Below, piece after piece: positions 24,036-36,747 of a DNA stretch of 64,000 bases. The position numbers and the translations under genes are program-made. Below the pieces are notes generated by a model. That model was not told the origin of the DNA. It did no database searches and saw only the letters and a list, made by a program, of their open reading frames with translations. Numbering within the stretch: the stretch's first letter is position 1; each line of letters starts with the position of its first letter. This DNA is from Argentina anserina (Eukaryota; Streptophyta; Magnoliopsida; Rosales; Rosaceae). The stretch covers positions 1 through 64,000 of the forward strand of contig NW_026089493.1 of the NCBI RefSeq assembly GCF_933775445.1, written 5' to 3'.

Positions 24036-27000
24036 ACTTGGAGAATTGTCTAACACCCAAGTTTAAGTCCAGCTGAGTAAGAGGCATGCTCTTTTATTAC
24101 CCTGGTGCATGGGACCAAAATTGGATCTCAGAGAACTATTGACTGACATACATCTCGGTGATGGAGTCGATAGGGAGTTCGCTCTCCGTAGTTCAACAAA
24201 TGAGTCCTACCATGTTCACTATCTCTAATTGAGCTATACGGTCATCTGAAACAAAGACTTGATCTTGTGTCTAGACATTCATACTTAGGCCGCACGTCCA
24301 CCTCGGTTTACAACTTAGAATCAGTCGTTCATTCAATCATTGAAATAGCAAAAAGAACTTGTGAATTGTGTGAACTTTGTAAACTTAAAGAACTAACTTG
24401 TGAATCCTTATCTTATTTTGTTGTAACATATAATAATTATAATTGTGTGTACTTTCTTACGTTTTTAAGTTGAGAAATTAAAACGAACTTAAACATAAGA
24501 TTTGACAATTTGTTGGATTAGTTGTTAAGCTAGTTTTTTCCCCTTAACATGTGCTTATTATAATTTAATGACTTTTGACATGTTTGTGACTTGTATATCA
24601 ATAACTTCCTAACTGTTTTCTCTAACCTTTGCATTGCATCCTAATCATATCATTCTAATTGCATTCATTTTGCATCTCATTCATGTTGCATTTTTAATTC
24701 CACAAAATATCATATGGCTAGAGGAACATAGTCTCTTAAGGAGCTCATGTCCTATGTTATGTTCGGTAGGTTCCCACTTTTACTAATGATTTTAATTAAG
24801 ATTCTACAGATTTATAGTGAAGTGACCAACAATGAGCTCGAGAATATACTACAAGGTTGGACAACAAAATGGCGGAGGAGAAACCCCATAATGTGTCACC
24901 TACAAAATGATTGAAAGGAAAACTCGGTCTAAGCTATTAGACTTTAAATTTAAGCGCTTGTTGGGAGGCAACCCAATTTTGATTTTTTACTCTTTACTCT
25001 TTATTTGGTTATTGTTTTTGTTCTTTTTGATTTGTTTTGTGCGTGTGTAGGTTAGTCTTCGAGAAAACGTGAAGAGGAGCAAAACATTTTCGTTCAACAG
25101 AATCTGGCAGAAACAGTCCGTCGACTTCGGCAGACTGTATCTCCCAGCTCACAGGGAGTTGGAATATGTACTTTATATGGAAACAAAGGTATTTGAGTCT
25201 AGTTTCTGTATCTTTTTACAGAACTAGATTTAGAGGTCTACATCATTCCCAGTTGCAATTTGAAGGCAGCAAGGTCGTGTCAGAGATTCAGAACTTGTGC
25301 AGTTGCAGTCCGGAAACGGCAAAACATGGAGCACTTCAGGTCAAACTGGGCAGTCGTACCATACATGGATTGAAAGCTTGTTGTGTTATCTTCAACTTTC
25401 ATTCGGGCCACTTGTCCATTCCGGCTGTTTAAGTCAACGGAAATGAGCACGGAATGCAGGCTGTTGGACCGCGCCATGGGGGAGCTTTTCTCATATTTTT
25501 CTCTTCTTTTTATTTTTGTGTCTTTGTTTCCTTCTTCTATGCTTTGTTTTCAATTGCATTATTTATTTTTGACATTCATTGAGGACAATGCATGATTCGA
25601 GTGTGGGGGAAGGTTTACATGTTAAAATCATAAAATCAAAAAAAAAAAAAAAGATTTTTTGAATTTGTTTTTTTTGTTTTGTTTTTGTTTTTTATTTGAG
25701 TCTTAGGTATGCCTTTAACTGTCTAGGATGAGTTGATCTTTGAATGATTGGTTGAAAGATGATCACAAGATTTGAAATTGAACTTAATAGCAATTTGATG
25801 GTTAATCAATGTGTAGATTTTGTACGAACATGTAGTAGATGAGGATTTTGAAACTTAGGTACAAAATGAACATGTTCCTTACTTGTTTGAATTCATGTAA
25901 CCTATGTGAGTTTCGAGCCATATATGTGCCTTTTTCTGGAGAGTTTAATCTATCGTTTATTGGCTATATAACCTCATTACATCTATTTTGATCAATTCAT
26001 ATGCCATAGAATTGCAATGAACTAGAGAATGCTAGAACTTACTTTGTGAAACTTTCAAAACTTTTATCATAATATACTCTGATTTTGAAAATGATTGTTG
26101 GATCTTTTTAGGAATTCCACCACTTAAACCAAAAAGCCGTATGCCTTATTTGAGCCCTGATTGGGACACCTTACTATGAACCCCTTTGAGCCAACATTAA
26201 ACCTTTTCTTTCATTACCAATATGTTAATATCCTTGGTTAGTATAGTTATATCTCTACCTTGTTCTCAAAGCTTGGCAGAGCCGATTTCTTGGTGTTAAT
26301 ATGGAGTGATGATTCGATTCAAGTGTGGGGTTATGCTATGTATGTATTTGTGCCTTAAGAAAAAGGTGAAAAGAATGAAGAAAAAATAGAAAGATGCCGT
26401 GAGAAGAAGAAAAACAAAAATACATGAACACGGCTTAAAAGAAAAAATATATATATACAAAGAAGTTACGGCATAGCTATGTTTGATGTGAATTTGGAGT
26501 TGTGATGTATTTGTTGAAGGCTCAATAATGTTGTACTTTAGCCTTTGTCCATTTTCACAACATTTAGAGTGAAGAATGGGTTCAACATGATGAAAATTGG
26601 CCCTTGTTTTATGAAGTATGGCGACATAAGGTGAATGATTCTTGCTCTGCTAAGTCTTGAGGATGACCTTTGTGATTCCTTTTACCTAAATAAATCATAT
26701 CCTTACCGAGCCTAAGCCTACCTTTTATAAAGATCCGCATGATTCTTAAAATGAGTAGCTCTTGATTTGTGGAGTTTGTTTCATGAGTAAGCATATGGTT
26801 TGGGTTCATTTGTGCATATGATTGGTATCTTTCATGAGGTTTTCGAATTCACTATGTATTCATAACTCTTATGTGTGAAAAGCTTTTAAGCATATGCCAT
26901 GTTCTTGAGAGAAAAGATTCGGAGTGCATATCCCTTGTGAGTTGAATTTGAACTTATTTTGAACATGTCGAGCTTAATATCACCTATGTTTTCTGCATTG

Positions 27001-27187
27001 TCTTACTTGTTTTGCGAGATCTCATGTTTATTAACCATTGAGTTCATTCTATCTATTTCGATTAAGTGTTATTCTTGATGCTATGAGTTTGAAGATCTTT
27101 GAGACAAAATGTTGAAGGCATTATAGTTGAGTCATTAGTTTAGTTGTTTTCATTTTTGTTTTATGTTTTTGTTTCCCTTTTCTAGTG

Positions 27188-27221
27188 TTTGCTAAGGGAC
27201 TAGCAAAGCTTAAGTGTGGGG
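27188..27221 (+). other. Element B pre-PPT hairpin and polypurine tract
   Basis: The 7-bp stem TTTGCTA/TAGCAAA with loop AGGGAC (27188-27207) is followed by AAGTGTGGGG (27212-27221). The LTR starts four bases later (TTGT). The same layout precedes the 3' LTRs of A and C. The purine-rich tract would prime plus-strand synthesis. Confidence 0.75.
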
Positions 27222-27225
27222 TTGT

Positions 27226-29428
27226 TGATAGGAGCACAAAGTGTGACGTTCTTAATGTGATTATGCCCTATTCTTACTCTTTGTTACCTCTTATTTAGTA
27301 TGTTTTAGTTTCTTTTGTAAGAATAAGTGTCTAGGTAGAGCTTATATCAATTATGAGTGAATTGATGATGAAATCGTGCTAAGTGTTAATAATCCTTGTT
27401 GAGATATGATTCCTTGTTCGAGTAGGATTCATCCTTTCGTATTTCTTTGTTTCTAACATACTTATTCTTATTAGGAAATACAAATCCATGTTGGAGAAGG
27501 AAAGCAATCCTAGTTCCACAAGGAAAGAGAAAAAATACACTTAAAAGCCCAATCCATTCAAGAATCAAAATGCTGTCAATATTCATAGTCCAACTTCGAC
27601 GGGCTCCCCTGGATAGCTCCGATCGAGTTAGAAGACCTACTTTATATGGAAATAAAGGTATTTGAGTCTAGTTTCTGTAGGATTTGGAATCAAATCAATA
27701 TCTTATTCCTACAGAGAGATATGACTGAATCATTGATCGGAGGTCCAATGAACTCGGCGGAATTATCTCAGCCATTGATTTGCTTTTGATCCAAGGGCTA
27801 TGAGGGAAACTTGGGACTTTGTTCCTCCTGCAAATAGAGCACAAATATGTATCAGAATGTCCATAAATCCCAGCACCAAAGAATGTCAAAGAAGGCATGC
27901 AGCAAATTAAATGAGAAGAGGCAAGAAAGTCAAAGAAGGCATGCAGCAAATTTAATGAGGAGAGGTAAGAAAATCAAACATGGCTGCAACAATTAAGACT
28001 TTTGCTGCCTCCCTCATTAAAAGGAAGAAATTTGTGCAAAAGAAATCAGCATTAAAGGAGGAAGAAGATATGCAATTAATGCAAAGGATATGCAATCCTT
28101 ATAGAAATCAGAATTCTGGCACTGCAGATCATCCAACTTTGACGAGCTCCCCTGGACAGCTCAAAATGATTGAGAAACTGTACCTTATATGGATGAAAAG
28201 CCACGGAAGTCTAGTTGAAATTGCCAGTTGGAATCATCTCAATATCGATTTTCTAGAGAAAGTTATGGCCACAACAAGGGACAAAGGTCAAATCTGCCGA
28301 ATCTAGGAAACCTCAACCAATTTGGTTTCAACTTTGTGGACTTTGTGGCCATCCTCCCTTGGGTTTCTTCCTCTATATATAGCACCTCAATTCCACAGAA
28401 ACATATCATCAACCTTGCTCACAAGACTAGCCAAAGCTCTGCCTTAAACACTACTCATCATCCTCAAAGCCATTCAAGGCGAAAACACCATCTTCCCTTC
28501 ATTCCATTCGATCCAAAACGCTACGCCTAGGATTGCCATTCAAGTTGAAGCCGTGCTGCCTTGTTTTGATACCGCTAAGGAGATTTACAAAGTGTAACTC
28601 GTTACTTCTTCACTTATGTTTTCGGTTTGGATTCTTTGTGTGATGTTGTGTTTATGTTTTTGGCTAGCTCCGAATTTGTGGAATACTCTTATGTAGTTTA
28701 CGATTTTGCAAGATGTTATAAAGTAGTTCTGATTTTGTTTTCTATGATTTCTATGTAGATGTCGTGAGTTTATAATTCAATGATTTAATGATTCTCTTTC
28801 CTGTGCGTTAACTATATGTGATTCAAGGCGCTAAGTTAGTTTTGCATATAGGATTCTTAAGTGTTTTGTTAACTTGTTAAAGTAAGTGACATGCTTGACT
28901 TGTTAGTAATCACTAGGAATTAACCATGATCCGTTTGTTATCTAAGATGCGCTAAGTAATTAGATAAGAGATGAATCAATAAAGTGGTAAGATTGAGATT
29001 GACATGTTACCTTGTAATTTCTAAGCGCTAAGATAGGATTACCAGGCCATGTTTCGAGTTAGGGATGCGCTAAGTAACCTAGTTTGGCATTAGGTTGTTG
29101 TTTGTTCACTCAATACTTGTCCGCTAAGGCTCGGTGATTGCATAGGATGAGATTACGATTTTGAAGCTACTTGTGACGTTTTGTTTGGTGATGTTTATGT
29201 GTTGGTTGGTTGATCACATGTATATATTAGTTTAGGTTTTATTTTCTGTTTTTATCTTTCAACCCGATCCTATATATCAAACTTTTTTAAACTCTTATGA
29301 ATTCGTTGTTAAATGTTTGTGATTCTATGCCCTGGTTGGATCCCCGGTTTGTGAACGATACCCTCTTGCTTTATGCTACTAACGATGCTTACAGGGTTAA
29401 TATTGATCTCGAGTAATCGAATCGATCA
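27226..29428 (+). mobile_element. Element B 3' LTR (2203 bp)
   Basis: It has the same length as the 5' LTR, at a constant offset of 5665 bp, with one difference noticed (28518 A versus 22853 G). Its TATA box (28374-28381) points toward the separated remainder of element A, so transcripts from this LTR could read into A's leader and gag-pol. Confidence 0.95.
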
Positions 29429-29433
29429 ATCAT
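29429..29433. repeat. Target site duplication of element B, right copy (ATCAT)
   Basis: It matches 21556-21560 and is followed by CAGCCTACAC, the continuation of the element A LTR. Confidence 0.95.
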
Positions 29434-30417
29434 CAGCCTACACACAAAGCAACAGCCATAGCTCTGCCGAAATACTCTTCCATCCTCCAAGAAATCCTAA
29501 AACCGAAATTCATCCTTTTCCACCCTTTGGATTCGAAGCAAGTAGCCTAGGATCTTTGTTTGCTTGGAATAAACCCCGTAGGATTATTTCAAAGTGTAAC
29601 TCTATAATCTTCATGTCTTATTTCGGTTTTATGTTTTCTTGTTCTTGGATGATTTCTGTTTTTGTTTTGCTAAAGTTCAATTTAATCTTGTCTATGAGAT
29701 AGTTGTTCTTTCGAATTGTGTATGTATAAAGATTTCGATTTCTCATTCAAGGATTTCTGTTTTGATGCCGTGAGTTCTTGTTCCATGTTCTGGATCAATT
29801 TTCGATTTGTTCTTATATTGCATGTGTAATTGAGACAAGTAGTTGATGTTGCATATGTTAATCATTCAAAGTTAGTACGATTATGACACAAGTAGTGGAT
29901 TAATTGTGTTTTGGTTTTTCACCGATTTTGATCCTAAGTTCGGCAGTGGATAGGTACTTAAAACATGTTGATTTCTCTATGTGATAAGTAATTGCATGAT
30001 GAATTGGTATGTTAGATTTCGTAGCAAGACAAGTAGTTAAGCTCGAATGTATCCATGTATTAGGAACCAAGTAGGAACTTGATGCATGATCGAACTTAGC
30101 TTGGATCCTTGATACCTACGGCATGAACATGAATGAGAAGGGAATTCGATGGTCTTTGTTCTTTATATGATTTGTTTTGGTGATTGTTTATGTGTTGGTT
30201 GGTTGTTCACATGTATATATTAGTTTAGGTTTTATTTACTGTTTTTATGACTCAATCCAAAATCTATATCAAACCTTAAAACCTTTATGAATTCGTGTAA
30301 GTATTGTGATCCTAAGCCCTGGCTGGATCCCCGGTTTGTGAACGATACCCTCTTGCTTTATACTACTATGATGTGTTCAGGGTTAAATATTGATGTCGAG
30401 TAATCGAGCACTCATCA
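29434..30417 (+). mobile_element. Element A 5' LTR, part 2 (R-U5)
   Basis: These 984 bp continue the LTR interrupted by element B and match 39151-40134. Together with 20979-21560 this gives 1566 bp, exactly the length of the 3' LTR. It ends GAGCACTCATCA before the primer site. A frame of about 109 codons at 29373-29702 crosses the B/A junction and is not a gene. Confidence 0.95.
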
Positions 30418-30419
30418 AA

Positions 30420-30439
30420 TGGCGCCGTTGCCGGGGATC
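30420..30439 (+). other. Element A primer binding site (tRNA-Asp type)
   Basis: TGGCGCCGTTGCCGGGGATC follows the LTR after AA, identical to the sites in B and C. It is complementary to the tRNA-Asp 3' end, which is typical of Athila/Tat elements. Confidence 0.92.
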
Positions 30440-31098
30440 CAATAGAGATGGATCCCTAAATTTTACTACGATTTCATTGTGAATATTGTACATTTGTATA
30501 TTCTTATTCTTATTTCGTGTAACATATAGTAATGTATTTTAGGTTGTTGTTTTGGTGCTTGAGTGAATGATTGTTGTAGGTTGTAAATCGAACGGAATAG
30601 GTAAAGTCCCTTTTGTTAATATTAGCCTTAACCCTTCATGCTAGCTCTCGAGTTTGCATGAGGTCGAGGGCGGCTTTTATTAACACTTGGAGATTTGTCT
30701 AACACATGAGGTTAAGTCCAGCTGAGTAAGGGGCACGCTCTTTTATTACTCTGGTGCATGGGACCAAAATTGGATCTCAGAGAACTACTGACTGACATAC
30801 ATCTCGGTGATGGAGTCGATAGGGAGTTCGCTCTCCGTAGTTCAACAAATGAGTCCTACCATGTTCACTATCTCTGATTGAGCTAAAGGCCTTCTGAAAC
30901 AAAGACTTGATCTTGTGTCTAGGCATCCATACTTAGGCCGCACGTCCACCTTGATTTACAACTTAGAATCAATCGATCATTCAATCATTGAAATAGCAAT
31001 AAGAACTTGTGAATTGTATGAACTTGTGAAAACGTAAAGAACTAACTCTTTGTAAACAACATAGTTGCCGTGCCCTTCCCCCATAAGTGTGCGTGTGT
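30440..31098 (+). mobile_element. Element A leader between PBS and gag
   Basis: About 0.65 kb of noncoding leader, homologous to the leaders of B and C. It contains the long hairpin at 30615-30684 and a conserved stretch around GGTGCATGGGACCAAAATTG and CATCTCGGTGATGGAGTCG. No gene is seen. Confidence 0.8.
30615..30684 (+). ncRNA. Conserved leader hairpin, element A
   Basis: The arms GTTAATATTAGCC...CTTCATG and CATGAGG...GGCTTTTATTAAC can pair, partly through G-U pairs, around a loop that differs from those in B and C. Preserved arms with a changed loop suggest selection on RNA structure. Confidence 0.55.
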
Positions 31099-34000
31099 AT
31101 GACTAAGGGAAGGCACGAATTTTATGTATCCATTATGTATTCTTCAAGGCTAACTCGTTACCTTTCATATAAACAGGTACTATGCATGTCCGAATTTTCT
31201 AAGAAGACACAAGAGCTCAAGGATCGAATTCAAGCACTTAGAGATTTGAACAACTCTTTCATAAGTAGACCTTTGAATTTCGAAACATCTCCAAGCAATT
31301 CAAACTTAAACTCTTCACCTAGATCAGAAGAAGAGGAGGATCTTTCCTTCCCCTTCGTCTTCAATTCAGACTTAGACACAATTGCGGACCGTGACATAAT
31401 TCCTGTTGGTGCTCCAATGGCACTCAAGAATGCATTCATACCTACCACCCCGGAATCACCTTCATGCATTGCTTTCACTCCACCTGATGAAGCTAACTTC
31501 TCCATTCCTGTTCAATTGCTTGGGCAGCTGCCTAAGTACTCTGGGTCTTCAATGGAAGACCCTAATGTTCACCTTAGGGAGTTCTTGGACATTTGCAAGC
31601 TCCAATCGATACATCATCTTTCTCAAGAAGGCTTGAGGTTGCTTTTGTTCCCATTTACCCTTAAGGATGATGCTAAACGTTGGTTGTATTCTTTGCCTGC
31701 AGGAATCATCACTACATGGGACGAAATGACTAGGAGGTTCTTGAAGCAATTCTTCCCTGCTCAACTCACGAAAAGACTTAGGAGGGAGATTCAGAACTTC
31801 ACTCAAAAAGATGGTGATTCACTCTATGAGGCTTGGGAGGAATTTCAGGAACTACAAAGGAAGTGCCCTCACCATGGTATTTCGTTGGATGACTTGGTGC
31901 AATTCTTCTATGAAGGACTCGACACCACCAATAAGAGCATGGTGGACTCGGCATGTGGCTGCACCTTCATGAACAAGACCGGTCAAGAAGCTTACACCTT
32001 GATTGATGACTTGGCTGACAACAATCGCCAATTCAGTTCCAAGGAGAAGAGAGGAAGCAAGAGCCGTGGGGTGTATGATGTTGATGCAAGGAATCAGATG
32101 GCTACTTTAGAAAGGAAGCTTGACGTGCTAGTCAAGGCATTCAATGGTTCGAACATCAACCCTCAAGCATGCGGCATTTGTTCTTTCAAGGATCACACGA
32201 CTGACAATTGTCCAAATGGTGCAATGACTGAAGAAGAGTTGAACTTTATGGGGCAACAAAGGCCTAGGTACGATCCATATTCGAACACATACAACCCTGG
32301 ACTTAGAGATCATCCAAATTTTCGTTGGAGCAACAATGCTCAACCATCCAATGCTCAAGGTCTAGGACCTCGTCCTTCAGGTTTGTTTGTGAGGCCTCAG
32401 GTACCTCAAGGTTCTGCTCCCTTTAACTCTAATGTTCATGGTTCGAATAATGCATCTTCACCTAATTATGATGAACTTTTGAAGTCTCTTGCTCAAGGGC
32501 AACAGAATCTAAACTCTGCTACTCAAGCTTTAGTTACAGGCCAACAAGCTCATTCTAAGGATATAACCGAGCTTAAGAAGCAGATGGGACAAGTGATCGA
32601 TTTCATGGGCAAGATCCATGAAGGAGGGAAGTTGCCGAGCCAAACTGAGCCTAATCCGAATGTGAAGGCCATGGTGACACGAAGTGGGAGGACCTTGGAT
32701 GCTCCAATGCAGCAACACAAGAAGGCCGTGCCTTCTAAAGGACTAGAGGCCGAGAATTTCAATGCCAAAGACTTAGAGAAGGACCCTGCCTCCTCTAAAC
32801 TCAATGATGCCGTGCCTCTACCAAAGGAAGATCATGCCGTGCATGACAAAGATAAGGATCCTAACTCTAGTGGTTTGGTTTCAACTAATGATCTTCCTCG
32901 TGTTCCCTTCCCTAGTAGATTTGCAAAGCAAAAGAAGGATGACTCTGATCAAGCCATGCTCGACATTTTTAAGAAGGTGGAAGTGAACATGCCTCTTATT
33001 GAATGCATACAACAAAATCCTAAGTATGCTAAGTTTTTGAAAGAATTGTGCACCAACAAGAGGATGACTCGAGAGAAGGAGGTTGTTACAATGAGTGAGA
33101 CGGTTTCTGCCGTGCTCCAAAGGAAGCTACCACCAAAGCTTAAGGATCCAGGGAGTTTTTCTATCCCTTGTACAATCGGAAACATGACATTTGAAAAGAT
33201 AATGTTAGACTTAGGTGCATCTATTAATGTAATGCCGCACTATATCTATGAGAACCTAGGTCTAGGTGATTTGAAACGTGATAATGTTGTGATTCGATTG
33301 GCTGATTGTTCCAACAAAGTCCCTTTGGGCTATGTTGAAGATGTTCTTGTGCAGGTATCGAGCTTGATCTTTCCTGCCGACTTCTATGTCATAGACATGG
33401 AGCCAACGGAGGCAGATGACAAGGAGGTGCCTATCTTGTTGGGCCGCCCTTTCATGAGGACCGCAAGAACCAAAATCGATGTCTTTAGTGGATCACTCAC
33501 CTTTGAGTTTGATGGTGAAGTGATTAGCTTCAACATCTTTGAAGCTATGAGGTATCCTCTTTCGGAGTTAAGTGATTGTTTTTCAGTTGACATTCTTGAT
33601 TCCCTTGCAGATAACTATCTAGATACCTTGACAAATGACGAGTTGGCACTCACCATTGCCCAAGGGGCCGGATTTACAAGTGATGGTTCTAACATTTCGG
33701 AGTTAGAAGCAAACAATGCCGTGCCATCCTTCATTCTTGAGAACGTGACCTCTCTTGAGGTTGCACGTGAGGTAAGCTTTGTCTCTCCTAGTCCAATTCT
33801 CTTAACAACTAACAAGAATCTTCCTTCTGTGGTGCAAGCTCCAAAGCTTGATCTTAAGGTTCTTCCGGACCACTTGAAGTATGCGTTTCTAGGAGAAGAG
33901 GATACATTGCCCGTGATCATTTCATCTGCACTAAATGAGGAGCAAGAAGAGAGATTGATTGAAGTGTTGAAAAGACACAAGACAGCAATAGGATGGACCT

Positions 34001-36747
34001 TAGCCGACATCAAGGGGATCAGCCCTACCATGTGTGTGCATCGAATATTGCTAGAAGATGGTGCCAAACCAACCAAGGAAGGTCAGAGACGCCTTCACCC
34101 CCCAATGATGCAAGTTGTAAAGGAGGAAATCACCAAGTTGCACGATTGTGGCGTGATCTACCCCATCTCGGATAGCAGGTGGATCTCACCTATTCATGTT
34201 GTGCCAAAGAAGTCAGGCATCACGGTGGTGAAGAACAAGGACAACGAGTTGGTGCCTCAAAGGACAGTGACCGGACATAGGGTATGTATTGACTATAGGA
34301 AGCTCAATGCGACAACAAGGAAGGATCACATGCCATTGCCATTCATTGATCAGATGCTTGAGAGGTTAGCTGGTCACTCTTTTTATTGTTTCCTTGATGG
34401 ATATAGTGGATACAACCAAATAAGTGTTGCGGAGGAAGATCAAGAGAAGACTACATTCACATGCCCTTTTGGTACGTTTGCCTATCGTCGCATGCCTTTC
34501 GGTTTATGCAACGCCCCAGGTACGTTTCAACGTTGTATGTATCACATTTTCTCTGAGTATATTGGTTCTAAAATTGAAGTTTTCATGGATGATTTTTCTG
34601 TCTATGGTGAAGATTTCGAAACTTGTTTAGAAAATGTTGAACTTGTGCTCAAACGTTGTGAAGAAACTAACTTGGTTTTGAATTGGGAAAAATGTCACTT
34701 TATGGTCACGCAAGGCATTGTCTTAGGTCATATTGTTTCATCTAGAGGAATTGAGGTTGATAAGTCTAAAATAGATCTTGTGCGTCACTTACCCCTCCCC
34801 ACAAGTGTGAGGGATGTTCGATCGTTTCTTGGACATGCAGGTTTCTATCGTAGGTTTATCAAGGATTTTTCCAAGATTGCGAGACCAATGAGTTCATTGC
34901 TTCAAAAGGACGTTCCCTTTCACTTTGATGATGATTGCAAGCATGCATTCGAGACCTTGAAGAAGCTCCTAACTTCAGCACCGATCATGGCACCGCCGGA
35001 TTGGTCCTTGCCATTCGAATTGATGTGTGATGCCTCTGACTATGCAGTTGGAGCCGTGCTAGGGCAGAGGAAGGACAAGCAGCCCTACGCCATCTACTAT
35101 GCTTCACGAACACTCAATGATGCTCAACAAAACTACACCACAACTGAAAAAGAACTTCTTGCCGTGATCTTTGCTCTAGATAAGTTTCGTTCTTACTTAC
35201 TTCAATCTAAAGTTATTGTTTACACTGACCATGCAGCTTTGAAGTATTTAATGACAAAGAAGGATGCCAAACCGAGATTGATTCGATGGATTCTTCTACT
35301 CCAAGAGTTTGATCTCGAGATCAAGGACAAGAAGGGAAGTGACAATGTCGTGGCGGATCATTTGAGTCGTTTGGTGAGAGATGCCGAGCCCTTGGCCATC
35401 CAAGAGAGCTTTCCTGATGAGCAACTCTTTCGAGTTGAGGTAAGTGAGCCATGGTATGCAGATATTGTCAATTATCTTGTTTCTAAGCAATTTCCGGATA
35501 CTTTATCGCATGCACAAAAGAATAGACTCAAGGCATTAGCTAAGTATTATGTTTGGGATGAACCATACTTGTGGAAACATTGTGTTGATCAAATCATTAG
35601 GAGGTGTGTCCCTGAACATGAACATCATTCTATACTTACGTTTTGCCATTCGGAATCTTGTGGAGGACATTTTGGTTCACGTAGGACTGCTCTTAAGGTG
35701 TTAGAATGTGGTTTCTTTTGGCCTACGATTTTTAAAGATGCATATCATTTTTGCATGACTTGTGATAGGTGCCAACGCATGGGAAACTTAGGATCTAGAG
35801 ATCAAATGCCTATGACACCGATTATACATGTTGAAATTTTTGATTGTTGGGGTATTGATTTCATGGGACCTTTTCCTAGCTCAAATGGTTTCTTGTATAT
35901 ACTCGTTTGTGTTGACTATGTTTCGAAATGGGTGGAAGCAAAGGCCACCCGGACTAATGATTCTCGAGTTGTTGCAGATTTCCTTCGTTCTAACATTTTC
36001 TCTAGGTTTGGTATGCCGAGAGTTATCATTAGTGATGGAGGATCTCACTTTTGTAACCGTACCATTGAGGCCTTGCTGAAGAAGTATGGAATCAAGCATA
36101 AGGTTGCTACGCCTTATCACCCCCAAACAAGTGGACAAGTGGAGTTATCTAATCGTGAGATCAAGAGAATTTTGGAGAAATCTGTTGGACCATCACGCAA
36201 GGATTGGTCTCAACGATTAGATGATGCTCTTTGGGCTTATAGGACGGCATACAAGACTCCCCTAGGCATGTCACCATTTCGACTAGTCTATGGCAAGGCG
36301 TGCCATCTTCCCGTGGAGCTTGAACATCGTGCATGGTGGGCTGTGAAGAATTTTAACATGGATATTGATGAGGCCGGATTACATAGGAAGTTGCAATTGC
36401 ATGAGCTTGAAGAGATTCGAAATGAGGCCTATGATTCGGCAATGGTTTACAAGGAGAAGACTAAGACATTCCATGACCGCATGATTAGGAAGAAACACTT
36501 TGTCATTGGGCAGAAAGTTCTTTTGTTTAATTCTCGACTTAAGTTGTTTCCTGGTAAATTACGTTCTAGATGGATAGGTCCTTTCATTATTACTAACATC
36601 TTTTCTTCAGGTGCTATCATGATAAAGAGTATGGTGAAAGGCACCGAATTTCAGGTCAATGGACATCGCTTGAAGCCTTATTTGGAGAATATGGAGAATC
36701 ATGTGATTGAGGAGACATCTCTCCTTGATCTCACGGCAAGCAAGTGA
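31099..36747 (+). CDS. Gag-Pol polyprotein, Athila-type Ty3/gypsy retrotransposon
   Basis: A single frame of 1882 codons encoding capsid and replication enzymes. Seen in order (numbered from the ATG at 31099): gag core around [17 protein letters not shown] (about 180-260); zinc knuckle CX2CX4HX4C (358-371); aspartic protease with DLGASIN (active Asp 704), the Athila variant of D-S/T-G; reverse transcriptase with FMDD (1162-1165); RNase H with Asp 1311, Glu 1350/1352, Asp 1377 and Asp 1420; integrase zinc-binding H1517, H1524, C1555, C1558; catalytic D1587, D1646, E1682 with D-X58-D-X35-E spacing; and a C-terminal WIGPF (GPF/Y-type) motif. No stop or frameshift was seen, so it may be functional. 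Gag and pol are fused in one frame. The start is uncertain: the frame opens after TAA at 31084, with ATGs at 31099, 31135 and 31186; the last (MSEFSKK) fits gag best. No env-like frame follows. Confidence 0.95.
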   Translation: MTKGRHEFYVSIMYSSRLTRYLSYKQVLCMSEFSKKTQELKDRIQALRDLNNSFISRPLNFETSPSNSNLNSSPRSEEEEDLSFPFVFNSDLDTIADRDIIPVGAPMALKNAFIPTTPESPSCIAFTPPDEANFSIPVQLLGQLPKYSGSSMEDPNVHLREFLDICKLQSIHHLSQEGLRLLLFPFTLKDDAKRWLYSLPAGIITTWDEMTRRFLKQFFPAQLTKRLRREIQNFTQKDGDSLYEAWEEFQELQRKCPHHGISLDDLVQFFYEGLDTTNKSMVDSACGCTFMNKTGQEAYTLIDDLADNNRQFSSKEKRGSKSRGVYDVDARNQMATLERKLDVLVKAFNGSNINPQACGICSFKDHTTDNCPNGAMTEEELNFMGQQRPRYDPYSNTYNPGLRDHPNFRWSNNAQPSNAQGLGPRPSGLFVRPQVPQGSAPFNSNVHGSNNASSPNYDELLKSLAQGQQNLNSATQALVTGQQAHSKDITELKKQMGQVIDFMGKIHEGGKLPSQTEPNPNVKAMVTRSGRTLDAPMQQHKKAVPSKGLEAENFNAKDLEKDPASSKLNDAVPLPKEDHAVHDKDKDPNSSGLVSTNDLPRVPFPSRFAKQKKDDSDQAMLDIFKKVEVNMPLIECIQQNPKYAKFLKELCTNKRMTREKEVVTMSETVSAVLQRKLPPKLKDPGSFSIPCTIGNMTFEKIMLDLGASINVMPHYIYENLGLGDLKRDNVVIRLADCSNKVPLGYVEDVLVQVSSLIFPADFYVIDMEPTEADDKEVPILLGRPFMRTARTKIDVFSGSLTFEFDGEVISFNIFEAMRYPLSELSDCFSVDILDSLADNYLDTLTNDELALTIAQGAGFTSDGSNISELEANNAVPSFILENVTSLEVAREVSFVSPSPILLTTNKNLPSVVQAPKLDLKVLPDHLKYAFLGEEDTLPVIISSALNEEQEERLIEVLKRHKTAIGWTLADIKGISPTMCVHRILLEDGAKPTKEGQRRLHPPMMQVVKEEITKLHDCGVIYPISDSRWISPIHVVPKKSGITVVKNKDNELVPQRTVTGHRVCIDYRKLNATTRKDHMPLPFIDQMLERLAGHSFYCFLDGYSGYNQISVAEEDQEKTTFTCPFGTFAYRRMPFGLCNAPGTFQRCMYHIFSEYIGSKIEVFMDDFSVYGEDFETCLENVELVLKRCEETNLVLNWEKCHFMVTQGIVLGHIVSSRGIEVDKSKIDLVRHLPLPTSVRDVRSFLGHAGFYRRFIKDFSKIARPMSSLLQKDVPFHFDDDCKHAFETLKKLLTSAPIMAPPDWSLPFELMCDASDYAVGAVLGQRKDKQPYAIYYASRTLNDAQQNYTTTEKELLAVIFALDKFRSYLLQSKVIVYTDHAALKYLMTKKDAKPRLIRWILLLQEFDLEIKDKKGSDNVVADHLSRLVRDAEPLAIQESFPDEQLFRVEVSEPWYADIVNYLVSKQFPDTLSHAQKNRLKALAKYYVWDEPYLWKHCVDQIIRRCVPEHEHHSILTFCHSESCGGHFGSRRTALKVLECGFFWPTIFKDAYHFCMTCDRCQRMGNLGSRDQMPMTPIIHVEIFDCWGIDFMGPFPSSNGFLYILVCVDYVSKWVEAKATRTNDSRVVADFLRSNIFSRFGMPRVIISDGGSHFCNRTIEALLKKYGIKHKVATPYHPQTSGQVELSNREIKRILEKSVGPSRKDWSQRLDDALWAYRTAYKTPLGMSPFRLVYGKACHLPVELEHRAWWAVKNFNMDIDEAGLHRKLQLHELEEIRNEAYDSAMVYKEKTKTFHDRMIRKKHFVIGQKVLLFNSRLKLFPGKLRSRWIGPFIITNIFSSGAIMIKSMVKGTEFQVNGHRLKPYLENMENHVIEETSLLDLTASK

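Larger units (their letters stand above)
23786..27225 (+). mobile_element. Element B interior, noncoding
   Basis: Up to about 24400 it follows the leader of element A. From about 24400 to 25560 it is unrelated to A or C; this stretch includes an imperfect hairpin TTGGGAGGCAACCCAA (24961-24976), the 42-bp LTR-like piece (25169-25210) and small unrecognised frames of fewer than 90 codons. A 15-base poly-A tract (near 25638) and T-rich sequence follow. From about 25690 it follows the 3' noncoding region of A, with AGTGTGGGG-type motifs near 25600, 26321 and 27212. I see no convincing gene. Confidence 0.8.
21561..29428 (+). mobile_element. Element B: nested non-autonomous Athila-related LTR retrotransposon
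   Basis: This 7868-bp element has 2203-bp LTRs at both ends (TGATAGGAG to GATCA), a 20-nt tRNA-Asp-type primer site, and a polypurine tract before the 3' LTR. It is flanked by ATCAT. The 3462-bp interior has no frame with recognisable gag, protease, RT or integrase. The leader (about 23920-24400) and the 3' region (about 25560-27225) are homologous to those of element A, while the gag-pol equivalent is absent and replaced by about 1.2 kb of unrelated sequence. This is a LARD-like derivative that would need enzymes supplied in trans. The LTRs differ at one place that I could find (22853 G, 28518 A), implying a very recent insertion. Confidence 0.93.

Noticed and set aside
29373..29702. 109-codon frame
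   Set aside because: It spans the junction between element B and the resumed LTR of element A, so it is a product of the insertion.
31406..36644. Other-frame and antisense frames of 60-150 codons within gag-pol
   Set aside because: They are shadows of the 1882-codon gag-pol frame, with no independent motifs.
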